Assembly (NCBI GenBank): GCA_022925895.1 | Contig: JAKSYS010000346.1 | Location: forward strand, 1-63,309 | Source: Fragilaria crotonensis | Lineage: Eukaryota; Bacillariophyta; Fragilariophyceae; Fragilariales; Fragilariaceae | Direction of reading: 5' to 3' | Length of the DNA: 63,309 bases | Part shown: positions 11,710 through 24,333 of the stretch, one piece after another | Position numbering within the stretch: the stretch's first letter is position 1 | Layout: every line of letters starts with the position of its first letter | Position numbers and translations under genes: made by a program | Notes under the pieces: model-generated | The model's input: the letters and a program-made list of their open reading frames with translations, nothing else | What the model was told of the DNA's origin: nothing | Database searches by the model: none

Positions 11710-14700
11710 ATCCTGGCCAAATTTGAGCGAATTCCGACAGATGGTTCTCGAGAAATGACTGTTCAAAATTTTCCCTCGCCCCCGCGCGTATTGGTGGACG
11801 TCGACAACTCTGCAGCCTTGCGAACGCAAACTATGACGTGTCATGACCGCAGTGCTGAACTCGGGACTCGTAATTTTTGTGCCGAAACTCCAGATTCCGT
11901 CCAAACTCCCTTCGCGTCAGCGCCACAGTCCCCCGACAACCGCCGTATTTACAGTCCGTGTTATCCCGAGACACCGTCCCCGCGTCCCAACGTCAATGAC
12001 CATTCTGCCGATGACGCATCCACTCGACCATTTTCCCAGCCCGCTTCGCCTACCGATGACTCGTTTGATATCGACCCTTTTGTCCACTTTGCACCACGCC
12101 CTAACTGCTGAAGAAAAGGCCTTGGAATCGTACTGTGATGATGATGATACTGTCGAGTTTACTGTCGTGGACGGTACGGCGATCCAATCCAGTCCACCCC
12201 AGTGTGCCTACAGAGCCCACAATCCCACTGATCCCAGCCTTTCCTCCACTTCCTTGAGTGTCCAGCATCCTGTTCCTCAAATTGGAAGATTTACCCCTCT
12301 TCCCTGACTCTGATTGTGCTGATGTTGGTGAAAATTATTACTCCCCAGTGATAATTCACCAACTAAGCCATCTGTTAACTTTACCCTGCTTCTGACCCTG
12401 TTCCTGACCCTGAAGTCTTACCAGAGTTGAAATCATGCCAGAACCCATGATCATTGAAAGCATTGAAGAGGAATTTGTGGAAGAAAGTGCAACTAACCCA
12501 ATTTTGGAGGCACTAATGAGCTACCCGACACAACAATTCAACAACCAGTCCGATGCTACCCCACTTTTTCCTGAACCGCCCCTAAGGCATTTGAATCCTC
12601 TTGCCCCAGTTCACCACCGCCCTATGCAATGTTCCAGGACCCAGCTCACCATCCATTGTCGGCCTTGATGTTCAGAAGCTACGCTGGACGACCCACTGAA
12701 CGGTACCATCCATCTACGCGACCTACCGCTTTGCATCGAAATCAGCACCACTATTGCAGCTTTCTGTCTCAACTTTCTCGCCGCTCCACCGGAAGTGCAT
12801 CACATCCGCGACATCACGTCACCCGACATGAAGCCTATATCGCGCCACATCACTCTCAGACACCAGATGCCAAGTCCTAACTCCCCTCGGTATTCCCGCG
12901 ACGACAAGTTCTACCTACTCGGCATGATTCACACTCTGAACCGTGCTACCAACTTGCTAACCCAGCATTTCACCGACGAACAACGCTCCCTTTTGACCTT
13001 CGGCATCCCGGATAAGTACTACGACATCACCCGCGACTTCTACGAAAACCCTCCCCACTGCCCGATGGAAACGCAATGTGCTGTCGGACTCATCTACGCG
13101 CTCCGACTCTACTACATAACCCACCACCGCCACAGCACATACCACCGACACGGATTTCGTCAACACGACCTCTACCCGAAACACTTGTTCCAGATCGCCA
13201 AAGATATCAAGTCTACCGCTGCCGCTCTAAGTTTGTTCCCTGATACCACTACTTTTCGGACGCTCCCCCGCTTTGCTAACCATGCCTTCTTTGAAGCCGA
13301 TCTTTTCCCTGCCTTTTGCATTCCTTATCGCGGATTGAAACGCTATCGGAAAATGTTTCGCGTGGACTTGAATTTCTCGCGCGCGAATCCCTATCTTGTC
13401 GCATACACGAATTCTTTTCGATTGGACGACGAGGAACAACGATCGATTGCCTTACGAACTGCCCAGACAATCATCCGCCTTGCCTTATTCGAACATGGTC
13501 TCATTAATCGCAAGACGCGACGACGATCGAGGGAACCAGAATTATCCAACAACCGCTTCCATATTGGCAACCTTCCACCTGCAGATCTATTCTTGTCCAA
13601 CTTTGCAACCTGCTTCCCCATGATTACCAGGCCCTCCCTTGTTCAATTGGATCTTGATGATGTCAATGATGACACACTTGCAATCAACTATGTGGTCTGC
13701 CAACCTCTGGACTTCTCCAACTGTTTACCCTGCAACCAACTGAAGCAAATGAGGAAACCTACTACATGGATGTCTACTCTGACCTCACTCCAGTCCCTAC
13801 CAACGGCATCAACTTCTCGATTGACTTCCTTCCGCACTTCGAGTATATCCTCTACCGAGTTGCGCAACTTGTGAATCCAAAGGACCCGACCGGCATTCTC
13901 CCAGGAACCATCCTCCTCCCACGTTATCATGTTCCAAGGCTCCCACTTGCGTCCAACTCCTACTCTAATGGTTCATCAACTGAGATTGCTAAACCTACAG
14001 CAAGAGCAGGAATCTTCCCCACCACTTTCAACCATGATCAACAACCAATCATCAGCAACAGAGATGGAGAACCCTACAACAGATTGTCAGTCCAAGCTTT
14101 GTTCAAAGCCCAACTTGCCAAACCAATTCTTTCCTATCACATTGGCGACCCCGACTGGATTCCAATCAGCGCCGCTAACCTGCGTCGCCACCCTGATTCC
14201 AGTAAGTATCACGTCGCTCGCGATCCCAAAACGGTCCCCTTTTCCTTGGCTATTCGCATGATACCAGTTTTCACAACTGGTCCACTTGAGAAATCAATCT
14301 ATCAAGCCTGGGCATTGCCACATCTCATTGATGCCCTCCGTGACCCTGAGATCCAACTTTTCAACAATCATCTTTCTTATTATTACAATGAGAAAGAGTC
14401 TCATCCTGAGTTTCCATTCATTGATCAAATGGGACCTGATTCACCCTTTTCAGCCAATGGCTACAATGGTGAGTCTAGTCTACAATGTCTGTCTTATCCT
14501 GGTTGTTATGCTGGTTACTTACCTTTTTCTATCTGTGATAGCCTAGGCTGTCCCAATCAGATGGAATTAGTTACAAGTAACAACATAATTACCTTCCAAC
14601 AGGATAAAACTACATTTTCTGGACCACATTTCGCATGTCTTGCCGTAAAACTCGCCGTTCCGCTTTATTTTCCGATCCGACTCGAACCCCGGACCCCAGC

Positions 14701-14758
14701 ACGAAATTTCTGCACAAAACGACCCACAAAACGAAAATCTTGCAGAAAACGAACCTGA
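11556..14758 (+). pseudogene. Copia copy 2 ORF1, internally deleted and frameshifted
   Basis: It is homologous to ORF1 of copy 1 but lacks the segment matching 598-2063. The best-preserved open frames are 12795-13874 (359 aa) and 13766-14758 (330 aa). They join into one frame if a single C missing near 13714 (present in copy 1) is allowed for, which shows that the middle and end of ORF1 form one protein of at least 650 residues. No known domain is recognised. Visible features are a Tyr/His/Arg-rich globular-looking core and an acidic segment around LDLDDVNDDT. GTGAGT at 14469 and CAACAG ending at 14602 could bound a 134-nt intron, identical in copy 1 (4819-4952). Confidence 0.55.
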
Positions 14759-17243
14759 AACTACAGTTTTCACGCACGATGAACCTGACAGCGAAATTTA
14801 CACACAAACTGACACTACCAGCGAAAATCCAACACAAAACGACGCGCACAGCACGGAAACTCAATCCCAACAGCTAATTTCCGACGCGGAAACTACATAC
14901 GACGAACACGCACAAGAAACTCAACAACTGCCCGAACTCAACCAAATCTCGCATTTTTACCACCAAACTCGCCCGAAACAAGTACTTCACACACCGAAAC
15001 ACCCTCTAACTCGCCTCCAACTGCGAAATCAACAACTGGACCTCTAAAACGCTTCTCCGATGCATTTTCAGGCATCCTCACGCCGAAAAACGTAAAATTA
15101 CCTCACGATCCGGCCACAACCGACTCGAACCCACAACCTCCGATTTCAACAACATTTTCGACGACGCCCAAAATTATACCTTCCAAAAAACTTACCACCC
15201 CGGAATTCGAACCCTCAACCACCAAATCCATCACAAAATCTTTCGCAACCCCAAACTCAACAAAGCAAAATTATTCAACCCCCCAATACGAAACCTACCA
15301 AATCTACACAAAAAACGGCCAATTCTGCAAATGATCACCAAACTCCCCCAGAAAATCAAAAACTCGCTTCCGCACGCCCAACTCCGCGCCAGGCGACCCA
15401 TGCCACTTTTGCATACCCACCAACTGTCGACACCTTCTTTGACGACGACACCGATCATGATTCAGAGCAAGACCCAAAACACATCCAGCACACATCACCT
15501 GATGCACTCACATCCTCCACGCGCACCGACTTCACTTACCCACCAATTGAAGACCTAACCAAGACGCTCCTTGAAGTACGCCAAAAATGCAAACCTTCGC
15601 AAATTGGCTTACCCAACCGACCTTCAAGCACGCCGCCGCCATTTTAACACCTTCATCGACAACCTTCGAATTGTTTGCAACATTTCCCCGTGGACGCGCC
15701 AAGTCTTTGATCTTTGGCCACAACAAGTCTCTTATTCACACCCATTTGTTGGCACCGCACTTTACAACCTGATCTTTACAAACGTCTGCGACCCTTGCCA
15801 AAAACACATCATTGATGGCCCACCAGACGCCCGCACCGCGATTCTTACTCTACGACGCCATTGCGCACCGCTAACTCCTGACCACGTCGAGCGAACTCGC
15901 GAAGCCTTTTGTTCCATCAAACAACCACATCATGAAGTCGCCACCTCTTACCTTAACCGCATCCGCATCCTTACGCGCGACTGCTATCATGCTGGAATCC
16001 CCAACACCGACGCCGAACTCATCAAACGCACCGTTCGTGGTGGAAGCAATCACTCCTTTTACGCCGCATCTTATCAACGCTTCGACGCCGATATCCGTCG
16101 AGCTGAACTAAACGACGAAGCTCTGCCACCATTCGCCGAACTTGAGAGCCATCCTCAACATTGACGAATCCCGTGGTCTCACACTACCGTCCCAGAATCA
16201 ACGCAACTACAATCAGCACGCACATTCTACCCGTCAACAATCTCACCATTTTCAATCGCGCCACCCCCAAACTACCCATCGTGTTTTCACACAACGTCAA
16301 CAACAAGCTTTCAGCTCCATCCTTCGCCCATATTCAAACCCTAATGGCAACAATCAAAACCGAAGTCATCCACCAAGACCACCGCAAAACCATTCGCGCC
16401 CGTTCCGACCACCTACAACTCCTTCGCGACCACCCTTCAACAATCCAAATCAACGACGCCCACCACCTCCTTCACCGCGCCCGTCCAACCAACACCAACG
16501 AAACAACCGCCCCCCTTTCCGACCAACGTCGAATCCAAATCAACGACCATCACCCAATGGATCTAACATCAATCAATCGCGCAACTCTGCATCCAACGCC
16601 GCTACCATCGTCTGCAATAACTGCGGACGCCTCGGCCACTATTCGCGCAACTGTACCAACCCGCGCCAAAACAATCGTGCATCCAACCCGCAACGTTCAA
16701 CCAACAATGAAAACGCTGCTCCTCGCAATCAACAACGTGCTTACTTTGTCACTGACTCTAGTCAAGACTCCCAAAATCATTCAAGATACCATCACCAAGC
16801 TTTCAAAGCTTCTTCCCTTGATCACCTTGATGATCAACCAGACTACATCCCATGGCCCAATCCCAACCTACCTCAGATGACTATCAATCAACCCCTACTT
16901 GATAGAGATTATCTTCCAACTGCCAACCATGCTCCTCCCAACTCTGGAGCCACAGCTTATTTCCCTGATGATCCCCAATCACCATACCAAAGATTTGGTC
17001 CCCCACTCCTGGCAAACTGGCTACCTGACAGTGGTGCTACCAGCCATTATACCCACTCTTCAGCGACCTCAGTGATGTTGAACCTTGCAGTGTCCCAATC
17101 TCCTAGCTGATGGCAGCACCAAGATGTCTACCCACAAAGGCACAACTGAATGTCACTTCACCACTGATGATGGCCTCAAATCCATCCTTGGTCTCACTGA
17201 TGTCTACTTTGTTGAAGGCCTAAGTCACAGACTACTCTCCTGA
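14635..17243 (+). pseudogene. Copia copy 2 Gag-protease region, frameshifted
   Basis: It is the counterpart of 4985-7594. The open frame 15571-16164 gives most of the Gag core (for example SIKQPHHEVATSYLNR) and 16142-17110 the Pro/Asn-rich region, the CCHC knuckle at about 16613-16654 and the protease LPDSGATSH. The protease is then broken near 17051, where a C present in copy 1 is missing. The original protease stop (TGA 17241-17243) and the -1 restart match copy 1 exactly. The region before 15571 is acidic and needs several single-base corrections. Confidence 0.75.
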
Positions 17244-20200
17244 CTGCTCTATCATGCACTCAAAACTTCAGTGTCCTGATCAAGAACAGAGCCACCACCA
17301 TTCAACTCCCAAATGGCTCCACTTACACTTGGCCAATTCTCACCAGAGAAGTACCAAACCCACACCAAGCCTTTTCAACCACTTCCAACCCCAAAGAACC
17401 CTTTGACCTTGACTCTGAACCAGAAGAGCAACACTTTGATGACACTACAACTCCCATTGACACTGATCAACGCCGCTCAATCACCGCTTTACCTTTGGAA
17501 CTGATTTATCGACGACTTGCTTACCGCAATTTTCGAAATCTCATGGTTGGATCCCTTCACCAAACATGGAATGATCATGTTCTCACACCTACTGTTGACC
17601 ACAATCCTGGCCTCTCCGCATTTCCATCAGTCAAAAACGCGCCAGAAACAAAACACCTCAACGCCAAGGCACGAACCCTTCCATCGCCTTCATCTTGACC
17701 TTATGCGCAATCCTTTCCGCTATGGTCTCACCACCAATTCCAACTACTCAGCCTATCTGTTTATTGTCACAACCCCAGGCAAACTAACAGGTTGGATTGG
17801 TCTTCCAACTGAAAGCACAACTTCCATCCTTATTGCTCTAAAGCAATGGCTTACTGACACAGAACTCCTTGGCCGCACCCAATCCGTCCGTTTCATCCGC
17901 ACTGATGCTGGATCTGCTTTTACATCAACAAAATTCATCTCTGAATGCACCTCACTTGGTATCAAAGTTGAAGCTGCAGCCCCTGAACATCAAGAAATGA
18001 ATGGTATTTGTGAAGCAAAATGGCGTGAAGTCCACAACACTGCCAACATTCTCCTCAACAATGCAAGACTTGGAGGTGCCTTCTTCCATCATGCCCATGC
18101 CTATGCAGTTCAAATCCTAAATGTCTGCCCTGCCAAGAATGTTATTGATCAAGATGGCAACCCAACAACTCCCTATCAATACAGCTTCCAACGCAAGCCT
18201 TCCATTGCCAACTTCCGCGTCTTTGGATGTCCTACCTTCTTCAAACGCTACGAACCAACTTTCCGCAACAAGCTCATCACCTACAAGCAACAACTGCAAC
18301 GAGCCTCTCGCGGCATTTTCCTCGGATTTCCTGACAACTCCGCAGGCTGGCTAGTCTACTCCCCAGACCAACCCCAAAGCCTCATCATCACCCGCGATGC
18401 CTACTTTGACGAAGACTTCAATTCAGCTCTATGTTTCGATTCCAAACCCTTTGCTGGAGCCATCCCCATCCGCTCCCATTTCAACCCAAATGGACTTTGC
18501 AACACTCCTGAAAACTCTGAACCATCTACTTTTCACCAAACTGGATCTGCAGCCAACCTTGGCAATCCACCATCAACCTTCATTGATGACACAAATCCAC
18601 TGCCCTCCCTGACTGCCATCCCTGAATCAACTGATGACAATACTGATGAACAACCACCTGCTGGAACCATGCCTAACCCAACCCATGCTGACCATATCAA
18701 TACAGCAATCATCCAACATGGTCCAACACCACCCACACCACATCAAATCAACTTTGTCACCCATCAACAACATCATTCCCAACTCCACAAGATGATGACC
18801 ATCTACTTCCAAGAATGCAATGAAGATCTACCAACTATTGATCCCATTCACTCTGCCATGATGACAATTGACAACTCTCCCAGCAACAATTCACAAGCCA
18901 ACCCCCAGGAACCTGTGGACAAATATCTTCCAGAACCTCAGTCTCTCAAAGCTGTTCTCAAACTTGATGATAATGTCCGCAATGCTTGGCTACATGCAAT
19001 CAAAATGGAAATCAAGAACCTCATTGACCATGATACCTTCATCCTTGGACAAACCCACACAAAGATGAACTCATTATCCCAGTCAAACTTGTGCTCAAAG
19101 CGAAACAAACTGCATCTGGAAAACTTGACAAACTAAAGCTCGCCTTGTCGCCCGTGGCGACCTGGAGAAACGTCTCCTGAAAAGAGTTAAAGCCATCAAC
19201 CAACAACGACTGAACAACGTCAAGAAATTGCTGAATCTGCTACCTCTTCACCTGGCACTCCAAAACCTATACCTGTTGAACCACTCATGTATGAAGACAC
19301 CTGGTCACCCTGTGCATCTGCAAGAGGGGTCAAGCTATTCATTGCAACCATCTGTGCATCCAGAAGAAGTGTCAAGAGTGCTGACTTCATTGGTGCCTAC
19401 CTCCAAGCCAAAGTTATTGGTCGCCACTTCGTGAAACTGCCATTGAATACGCCTATCACTTCCCTGAATACGCTAAATTCTTTGGCTCCCCAATGTTACT
19501 GAACAAAGGAATCTACGGTCTCGTCTACTCCGGCAAATATTGGAACATTGAATTTTCGGAATGGCTCTATTCCCAAGGCTTCATTCAGTCTCCTTCCGAA
19601 CCGTCCTATTTTGTCCGATACGACAAACACAATCAATGGCTCCGCCTACTATTTTTCGTCGACGATATGCTCTACGCTGGAAGCAACGATTCCATCGAAA
19701 AACAATTTGAAGATTCCGTCCGCAATCGCTTTGATGTCAAATTCCTCGGCCCTGCGCAATGGTTCCTACAAATGCGTATCCACAAACATTCCGACTCAAG
19801 CTACACCTCGACCAGCACCGCTATGTTTTGAATACTCTTCAACGATACGATCCAAACTCCGAATTCCCAGAACGAGATACTCCCTTCCTCTCCGATTATA
19901 CTTTCAGCAAGGATAACCGCCCCGTAACCGCCTCCGACCTGACTCTCGTCGAACAAAAGCAACAACGCCTTCCGTTCCGCTCTGCTGTCTGCACTCTCCT
20001 CTACCTAGCATACAACACAAGAGCTGACATCCTATTTGCTGTCTGCAAACTTGCTAAAGCATGCATCTCTCCTGGCATACCTGATTTTCGAGCTCTCACC
20101 TGGCTCATTGGCTACCTCCGACGTCGTCCCTACTATGCCCTCAAATTCTTCCCGATGGCACTTCAAACCCCATCTATGACATCTGCATCCATCATCGCAT

Positions 20201-20748
20201 TCCATACACTGATCTCACTGTCTTCTGATGCCAGCTGGCAAGACTGCCCCGATACTGGCCGATCTACTGTTGGATACATGATCTTCTACAATGGTGCTCT
20301 TATTGAAGCAAATTCTACCATGCCAACACCTGTTGCCATGTCTACCTCTGAAGCTGAATATATGGCTGCATGTTCCGCAACCATGGCCACCGCTCACATC
20401 CGAATGCTTCTCTATGATATGCTCTATCTTGGCACCAAACAATGGCGTGAAACCACTCAACGTCTCCCTTCTATCCCTGCCATCCTCATGATTGACAATG
20501 AAGCAACTGTTCAAATCGCCAAGAATGGCAAACTCACTCGCAAAACTCGCCACATTGAACGCCGTTTCCACTTCGTCCGTCAAGGCCAACAAGACGGCAT
20601 CCACCAACTTCATTGGATTCCCTGTGACTCCCAACTTGCCGATATCCTCACCAAGACTCAACACTCCGGCAAAATTGATCCTCACCTCACCAAGATCTTC
20701 TGTGTTCTCCCCGACCACATGCTTTCATCACCGGGACCAGAGATCTGA
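17240..20748 (+). pseudogene. Copia copy 2 integrase-reverse transcriptase-RNase H region, frameshifted
   Basis: The longest frame, 17517-19136 (539 aa), covers most of the integrase and the N-terminal part of RT. Integrase acidic residues lie at about 17695, 17904 and 18012. RT continues in 19287-19502 and 19493-19831, with VDDM at 19658-19669, and the RT end and RNase H lie in 19759-20748, which reads through to the natural stop TGA at 20746-20748. This copy keeps several bases that copy 1 has lost (near 8425 and 10968 of copy 1) but has its own losses near 17605, 17670, 19055, 19135, 19445 and 20150. A frame break near 19805, just before LDQHRYVLN, is shared by both copies. Confidence 0.85.
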
Positions 20749-20751
20749 TCC

Positions 20752-20759
20752 AAGAGGGG
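20752..20759 (+). other. Polypurine tract of copy 2
   Basis: AAGAGGGG directly precedes the TG of LTR 3. Confidence 0.7.
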
Positions 20760-21353
20760 TGTTAGAGATCTACTGTCACTCTGTCACACTGTCACTCGTA
20801 ATTACTGTAAGGTTAAATACCATACGGTAATACGGTAGACAGTCCTTTATTTTCCTTCGTCTGTCCGTGACTCGTGCCAGTAGTTCTGCGAATCAGAACT
20901 CTGGATCCCGACCACACAAGGAATTTAAATCATGTTGCCCTGAGTTTCCTAAGTATTCAAATCTGTTATGTTGTCAATTTTATTGACAACACAACTTTAC
21001 TATGGGATTCATAACTCAAACACCACTCAACAAGTGGGATTAAAGCAACATAACTTTGTGAGACTCCAACTAATATTGGAGATCTCACTTTCATTTTCAT
21101 CTACATTTTAACTTATAATTTCCACAAACCAAAAACAGTAAAGGCCTTTACTACTTAGTTCTACATCTTCTACATATTTGTAACAACAAATCTACCATCA
21201 TGGTCCACATCTTCAGGACTCCTACGCCCAAAGCTGGACGATCCGTCACGTTCGCTTCCTCTCCCGTCAAGTCCGACGGCAGACTTCTAGGTCCTACTAA
21301 CCTTAAGTCTACCGTCGGCCAGTACTCGCGTACCGATCACACGAATACTGTCA
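20760..21353 (+). repeat. LTR 3 (3' LTR of Copia copy 2)
   Basis: 594 bp, TG at 20760 and terminal CA at 21352-21353. Several runs are one base shorter than in LTR 1 and LTR 2. The ORF1 leader (ATG at 21200) is open and runs out into flanking DNA to 21517, which shows that the ORF1 start is a property of the LTR itself. Confidence 0.93.
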
Positions 21354-21798
21354 GTTATATCTACCGTACGAGTAGATGTTTGTATGCATACTGTAATTTC
21401 GAACTACAGTACCGGTTAGTGTGCGTCAATAGTGTACGACGGACCAGTACCAACGTCCCAGGTTCTATGCAAATTGTTCTCCTACTACAGTACCATGCAC
21501 GTGAGCTCCGTACGTAGTAAACACTACATCGATTGTACAGTAGCTAGGTGACAGTATTCTACGGTAGGGCAAAACCACAGGACTACAGAACCTCTACACT
21601 ACTGGAGTACCAGGTACGCAGACTAGCGGCCGCACACGAGCTCGCAAGATTCGCATTTTGCATTTTGAGGGTGCAGTCACTTCTTTGCCAACTCGCAACA
21701 TGCGAGCCTGCAAGCACACGAACAGAACGAACACTCCAAGTTGACGAATAACATTTGGCGACTCTTCTTGTAGCGACAAAGCGGTTCATTTTGCAACA
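21354..21798. other. Flank between LTR 3 and the F-box gene
   Basis: No coding region is supported. The stretch has several GTAC-rich words and presumably holds the promoter and 5' UTR of the gene at 21799. Confidence 0.5.
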
Positions 21799-23943
21799 AT
21801 GAACTCCACTGAATCTTCAACTTCAGTCGCTTCTACTACGACCACTATTGCAGCCATTTCTGTTTCCGGTAGTGCGAAACGGCGAGAACCAAGCGTCGCA
21901 GTCGAAAACGACAAGAATCAGTCGGATTCCGTATGTTTACCTGTGATTCATGGCGATGGTCATGGCGACGGCGACACCAAAGTCGGTGCAACGAAGCGAC
22001 GCTGTCAACGATTGAGATCCATAACACCAACAAATGTTCTCGAACAAGAAGAATTGGGATGGCATTCCATTCCGGATGACGTCATGACGCAAATCATGTT
22101 GGCAGCCACGACTGATCCTAAAGAGTTATTTGGATTCGAAACATCCTGCAAATTGCTCCTTGACACTGTTGATCGATGCTGGAGCATTCTGGCGAGGGAT
22201 ATGTATCCACAAGTCAGATCTGCTCAAGAATCTGATTCACCTACCGGTAGTACCGGAAATACTGGGAGCTCAAACGACGACAGCGACTCGGTGGAAGTAG
22301 TCACAGCAACAATTACTGGCAAGGAAATGTGGATCGAAGGAAGGGCCTTGGAATCTTTATCGACGAGCCGCTGCAAATACACATACTTCCGCAATGCAGA
22401 TCCTGATATTTTTAGACAGGGAGTGTTCTTTGGCTCCAATTCTTCTATTTTGGTCATGTCTTCAAGCGATCATCACATCCCAACATTGCCAAGACACCAG
22501 CAACTATTCGAACATTTTCTCCTCCCCCAGCTGCCTCAACTCCCTTTGCTAATGCCAAACGCAATCGCACGTCAAAACGATGAGTGGATTAGGCGATTGG
22601 CACAAGAGATAGTACAGAGAGACCAAGGGCCAGAACAGCCAGAACCTCAACTCCCTTTGCTAATGCCAAACGCACTCGCACGTCAAAACGATGTGTGGAT
22701 CAGGCGATTGGCACAAGAGATAGTACAGAGAGTCCAAGGGCCAGAACAGCCAGAACAAGAGGCCCAGGCAGACCTACAACTCCTCGAAGATATCATGCGA
22801 GAATTAAACGAAGACGATGAGCTACGCCCATTCCGATTTTTAGATCAACCTCCATGGCAAGATGATCTAAACCGAAGGCGGCCGCGACGCCGACACCGAC
22901 ATCAACGCCACCATCAATGGGGCCGTGGTGGCTTTCTTCCTCCCAATCCTATTCGGATTAGAGATGCAAGCACGTTGCAAATATTGGCAAACATGGAAGG
23001 CTCACCGCGTCACAAGGCTGTTGATGTTTTTGGGCCAGCAGGAAACGAAGTTAGTGTAGAATATTTGGATGACTGTCTCAAGGCCTATCGAAATTGCAAA
23101 TTAGTATGGGAGCACCACTGGCACTCGTCCTCATCTTTCACGGTGGGGAACGAAACTCGAAGGCGGCCGCCGAGACTATGGACGAACCCGACGGATCATT
23201 GGTGCTTGCTCCCGTCCGAAAGGGCACTATTGGTAGTACGGGACGAGCGTCTGCACATGTTTTTGATTGACGCTACTTCCAATCGCCTTCCCTACCTGGC
23301 GACAACCGCAGCACTAGGGCAGGTGGAAGCTCCTACCATGAATTGGGTCAAGGAAGGCTTCACCTTCGTCCTCCATGTTCGACCAGGAGAGGTCACGTTC
23401 TGGAACATTCACCACGATACGGGAAGAACCACCAACGTTCGCACCGTGAGACTCGCGGTCGCGAAAAGTTTTAGCTTTGTCTACACTGGTACCAAGCATT
23501 TGGTGGCGGCCGGCGCACACGAAGACGACGCCATGTATGTGTTTGATCGCAACGGAAACCTACTTCACAGACTTCTAGAGGATATACCCAAGCCGCTGGA
23601 AGATTATCGGTGGTCACCCATGAATGCATGCCTCGTGCAAGGATGCCTTCTGGTGAGCAACTCCCTCATGGGAGCAGCGCTTTGTGTCTGGAACTTGCGG
23701 ACTGGGTTACTCGTTCACCGCTTTGAACAGTCCATGGATCAAGGCCATTGTTGCCGACCCGGTGAAGACTTTACCGATGGCACTTGGGTCCATTGTATGG
23801 ATCAGCTTCCCTCCTTTGACTTTCCTTTCTTTTTGCTGGCCGACAATGATGGGTCGCTATTTTCGTGGGGCTTCCCGGAATGCTACTCGCAACGGAGGAG
23901 GATCCGCGATTTGGCCACTCTGGCGGCCAACGAGAATCGTTAA
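21799..23943 (+). CDS. F-box protein with tandem 37-aa repeat and WD/beta-propeller-like C-terminus
   Basis: The protein is 714 aa in one exon. An F-box-like segment lies at about residues 88-135 (IPDDVMTQIMLAATTDPKEL, then CKLLLDTVDRCW), the Skp1-binding module of SCF ubiquitin ligases. Residues 246-319 are two copies of a 37-aa unit containing LPLLMPNA and WIRRLAQEIVQR; the encoding 111-nt units are at 22534-22755. The C-terminal 300 residues have spaced Trp and strand-like patterns (VTFWNIHHDTG, LCVWNLRTG) that resemble degenerate WD repeats, a common substrate-binding partner of F-boxes. The ATG at 21799 (CAACAATG) is the first in frame. A role as substrate receptor of an SCF ligase is inferred from family; the target is unknown. 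Confidence 0.72.
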   Translation: MNSTESSTSVASTTTTIAAISVSGSAKRREPSVAVENDKNQSDSVCLPVIHGDGHGDGDTKVGATKRRCQRLRSITPTNVLEQEELGWHSIPDDVMTQIMLAATTDPKELFGFETSCKLLLDTVDRCWSILARDMYPQVRSAQESDSPTGSTGNTGSSNDDSDSVEVVTATITGKEMWIEGRALESLSTSRCKYTYFRNADPDIFRQGVFFGSNSSILVMSSSDHHIPTLPRHQQLFEHFLLPQLPQLPLLMPNAIARQNDEWIRRLAQEIVQRDQGPEQPEPQLPLLMPNALARQNDVWIRRLAQEIVQRVQGPEQPEQEAQADLQLLEDIMRELNEDDELRPFRFLDQPPWQDDLNRRRPRRRHRHQRHHQWGRGGFLPPNPIRIRDASTLQILANMEGSPRHKAVDVFGPAGNEVSVEYLDDCLKAYRNCKLVWEHHWHSSSSFTVGNETRRRPPRLWTNPTDHWCLLPSERALLVVRDERLHMFLIDATSNRLPYLATTAALGQVEAPTMNWVKEGFTFVLHVRPGEVTFWNIHHDTGRTTNVRTVRLAVAKSFSFVYTGTKHLVAAGAHEDDAMYVFDRNGNLLHRLLEDIPKPLEDYRWSPMNACLVQGCLLVSNSLMGAALCVWNLRTGLLVHRFEQSMDQGHCCRPGEDFTDGTWVHCMDQLPSFDFPFFLLADNDGSLFSWGFPECYSQRRRIRDLATLAANENR
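22534..22755 (+). repeat. 111-bp tandem duplication within the F-box gene
   Basis: Two units, 22534-22644 and 22645-22755, differ at only a few bases and keep the reading frame. Confidence 0.9.
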
Positions 23944-24333
23944 GTCAAAATTCATATAGTTCATATATATTACTGCATGTCCTCCGAGGATTCTACTCTC
24001 ACTCGATTAGGATGGCAAATCATTGTCTTTGATCAAAGAAAGGAGGGCGAGCCAGACCGAGGCAGCTACTGTAGTTACGTGATGGATGGATTTTTATCTT
24101 CTGGGAGTCTCAAACGGAACTCATACGTTAATCATCTACAAGGAGAGTTTGAACTTTGGACTGGTACGCTCAACTAAGCGACACATAAGTGTTCTTGGAG
24201 TAAAGTATCGTCAAACAACCTGCTCCTAGCCAAGCACGTAAACTTCCTACTTCTTCATCGACTTGATGATAACACATGACTTGCTGGTACGTTCTTAATT
24301 TCAACGGCCCTCAAAGTCTACAACATATAATCC
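23944..24333. other. Convergent intergenic region
   Basis: It lies between the F-box gene (+) and the RbfA-like gene (-). It contains 3' ends of both transcripts; no gene is seen. Confidence 0.5.

Larger units (their letters stand above)
1..21353 (+). mobile_element. Tandem Ty1/Copia LTR-retrotransposon array (LTR-INT-LTR-INT-LTR)
   Basis: Three near-identical LTRs of about 595 bp separate two internal regions of 10,514 and 9,050 bp that align along their whole shared length. The domain order in each internal region is Gag zinc knuckle, aspartic protease, integrase, reverse transcriptase, RNase H, which is the Copia order (integrase before RT). The full unit is about 11.7 kb, roughly twice a typical Copia element, because about 4.5 kb of extra coding DNA precedes Gag. 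Copy 2 lacks 1,466 bp found in copy 1 (598-2063) directly after its LTR. The left flank lies outside the window, so a target duplication cannot be checked; the base pentamer after the last LTR is GTTAT. The head-to-tail arrangement with a shared LTR suggests LTR-LTR recombination or insertion into a sister copy (inference). Confidence 0.93.

Noticed and set aside
20215-20718. Minus-strand 167-aa ORF antisense to RNase H
   Set aside because: It overlaps the conserved RNase H region and has no recognisable motif of its own.
21200-21517. 105-codon ORF as a host gene
   Set aside because: Its first 52 codons are the LTR-encoded ORF1 start; the rest is chance readthrough into flanking DNA.
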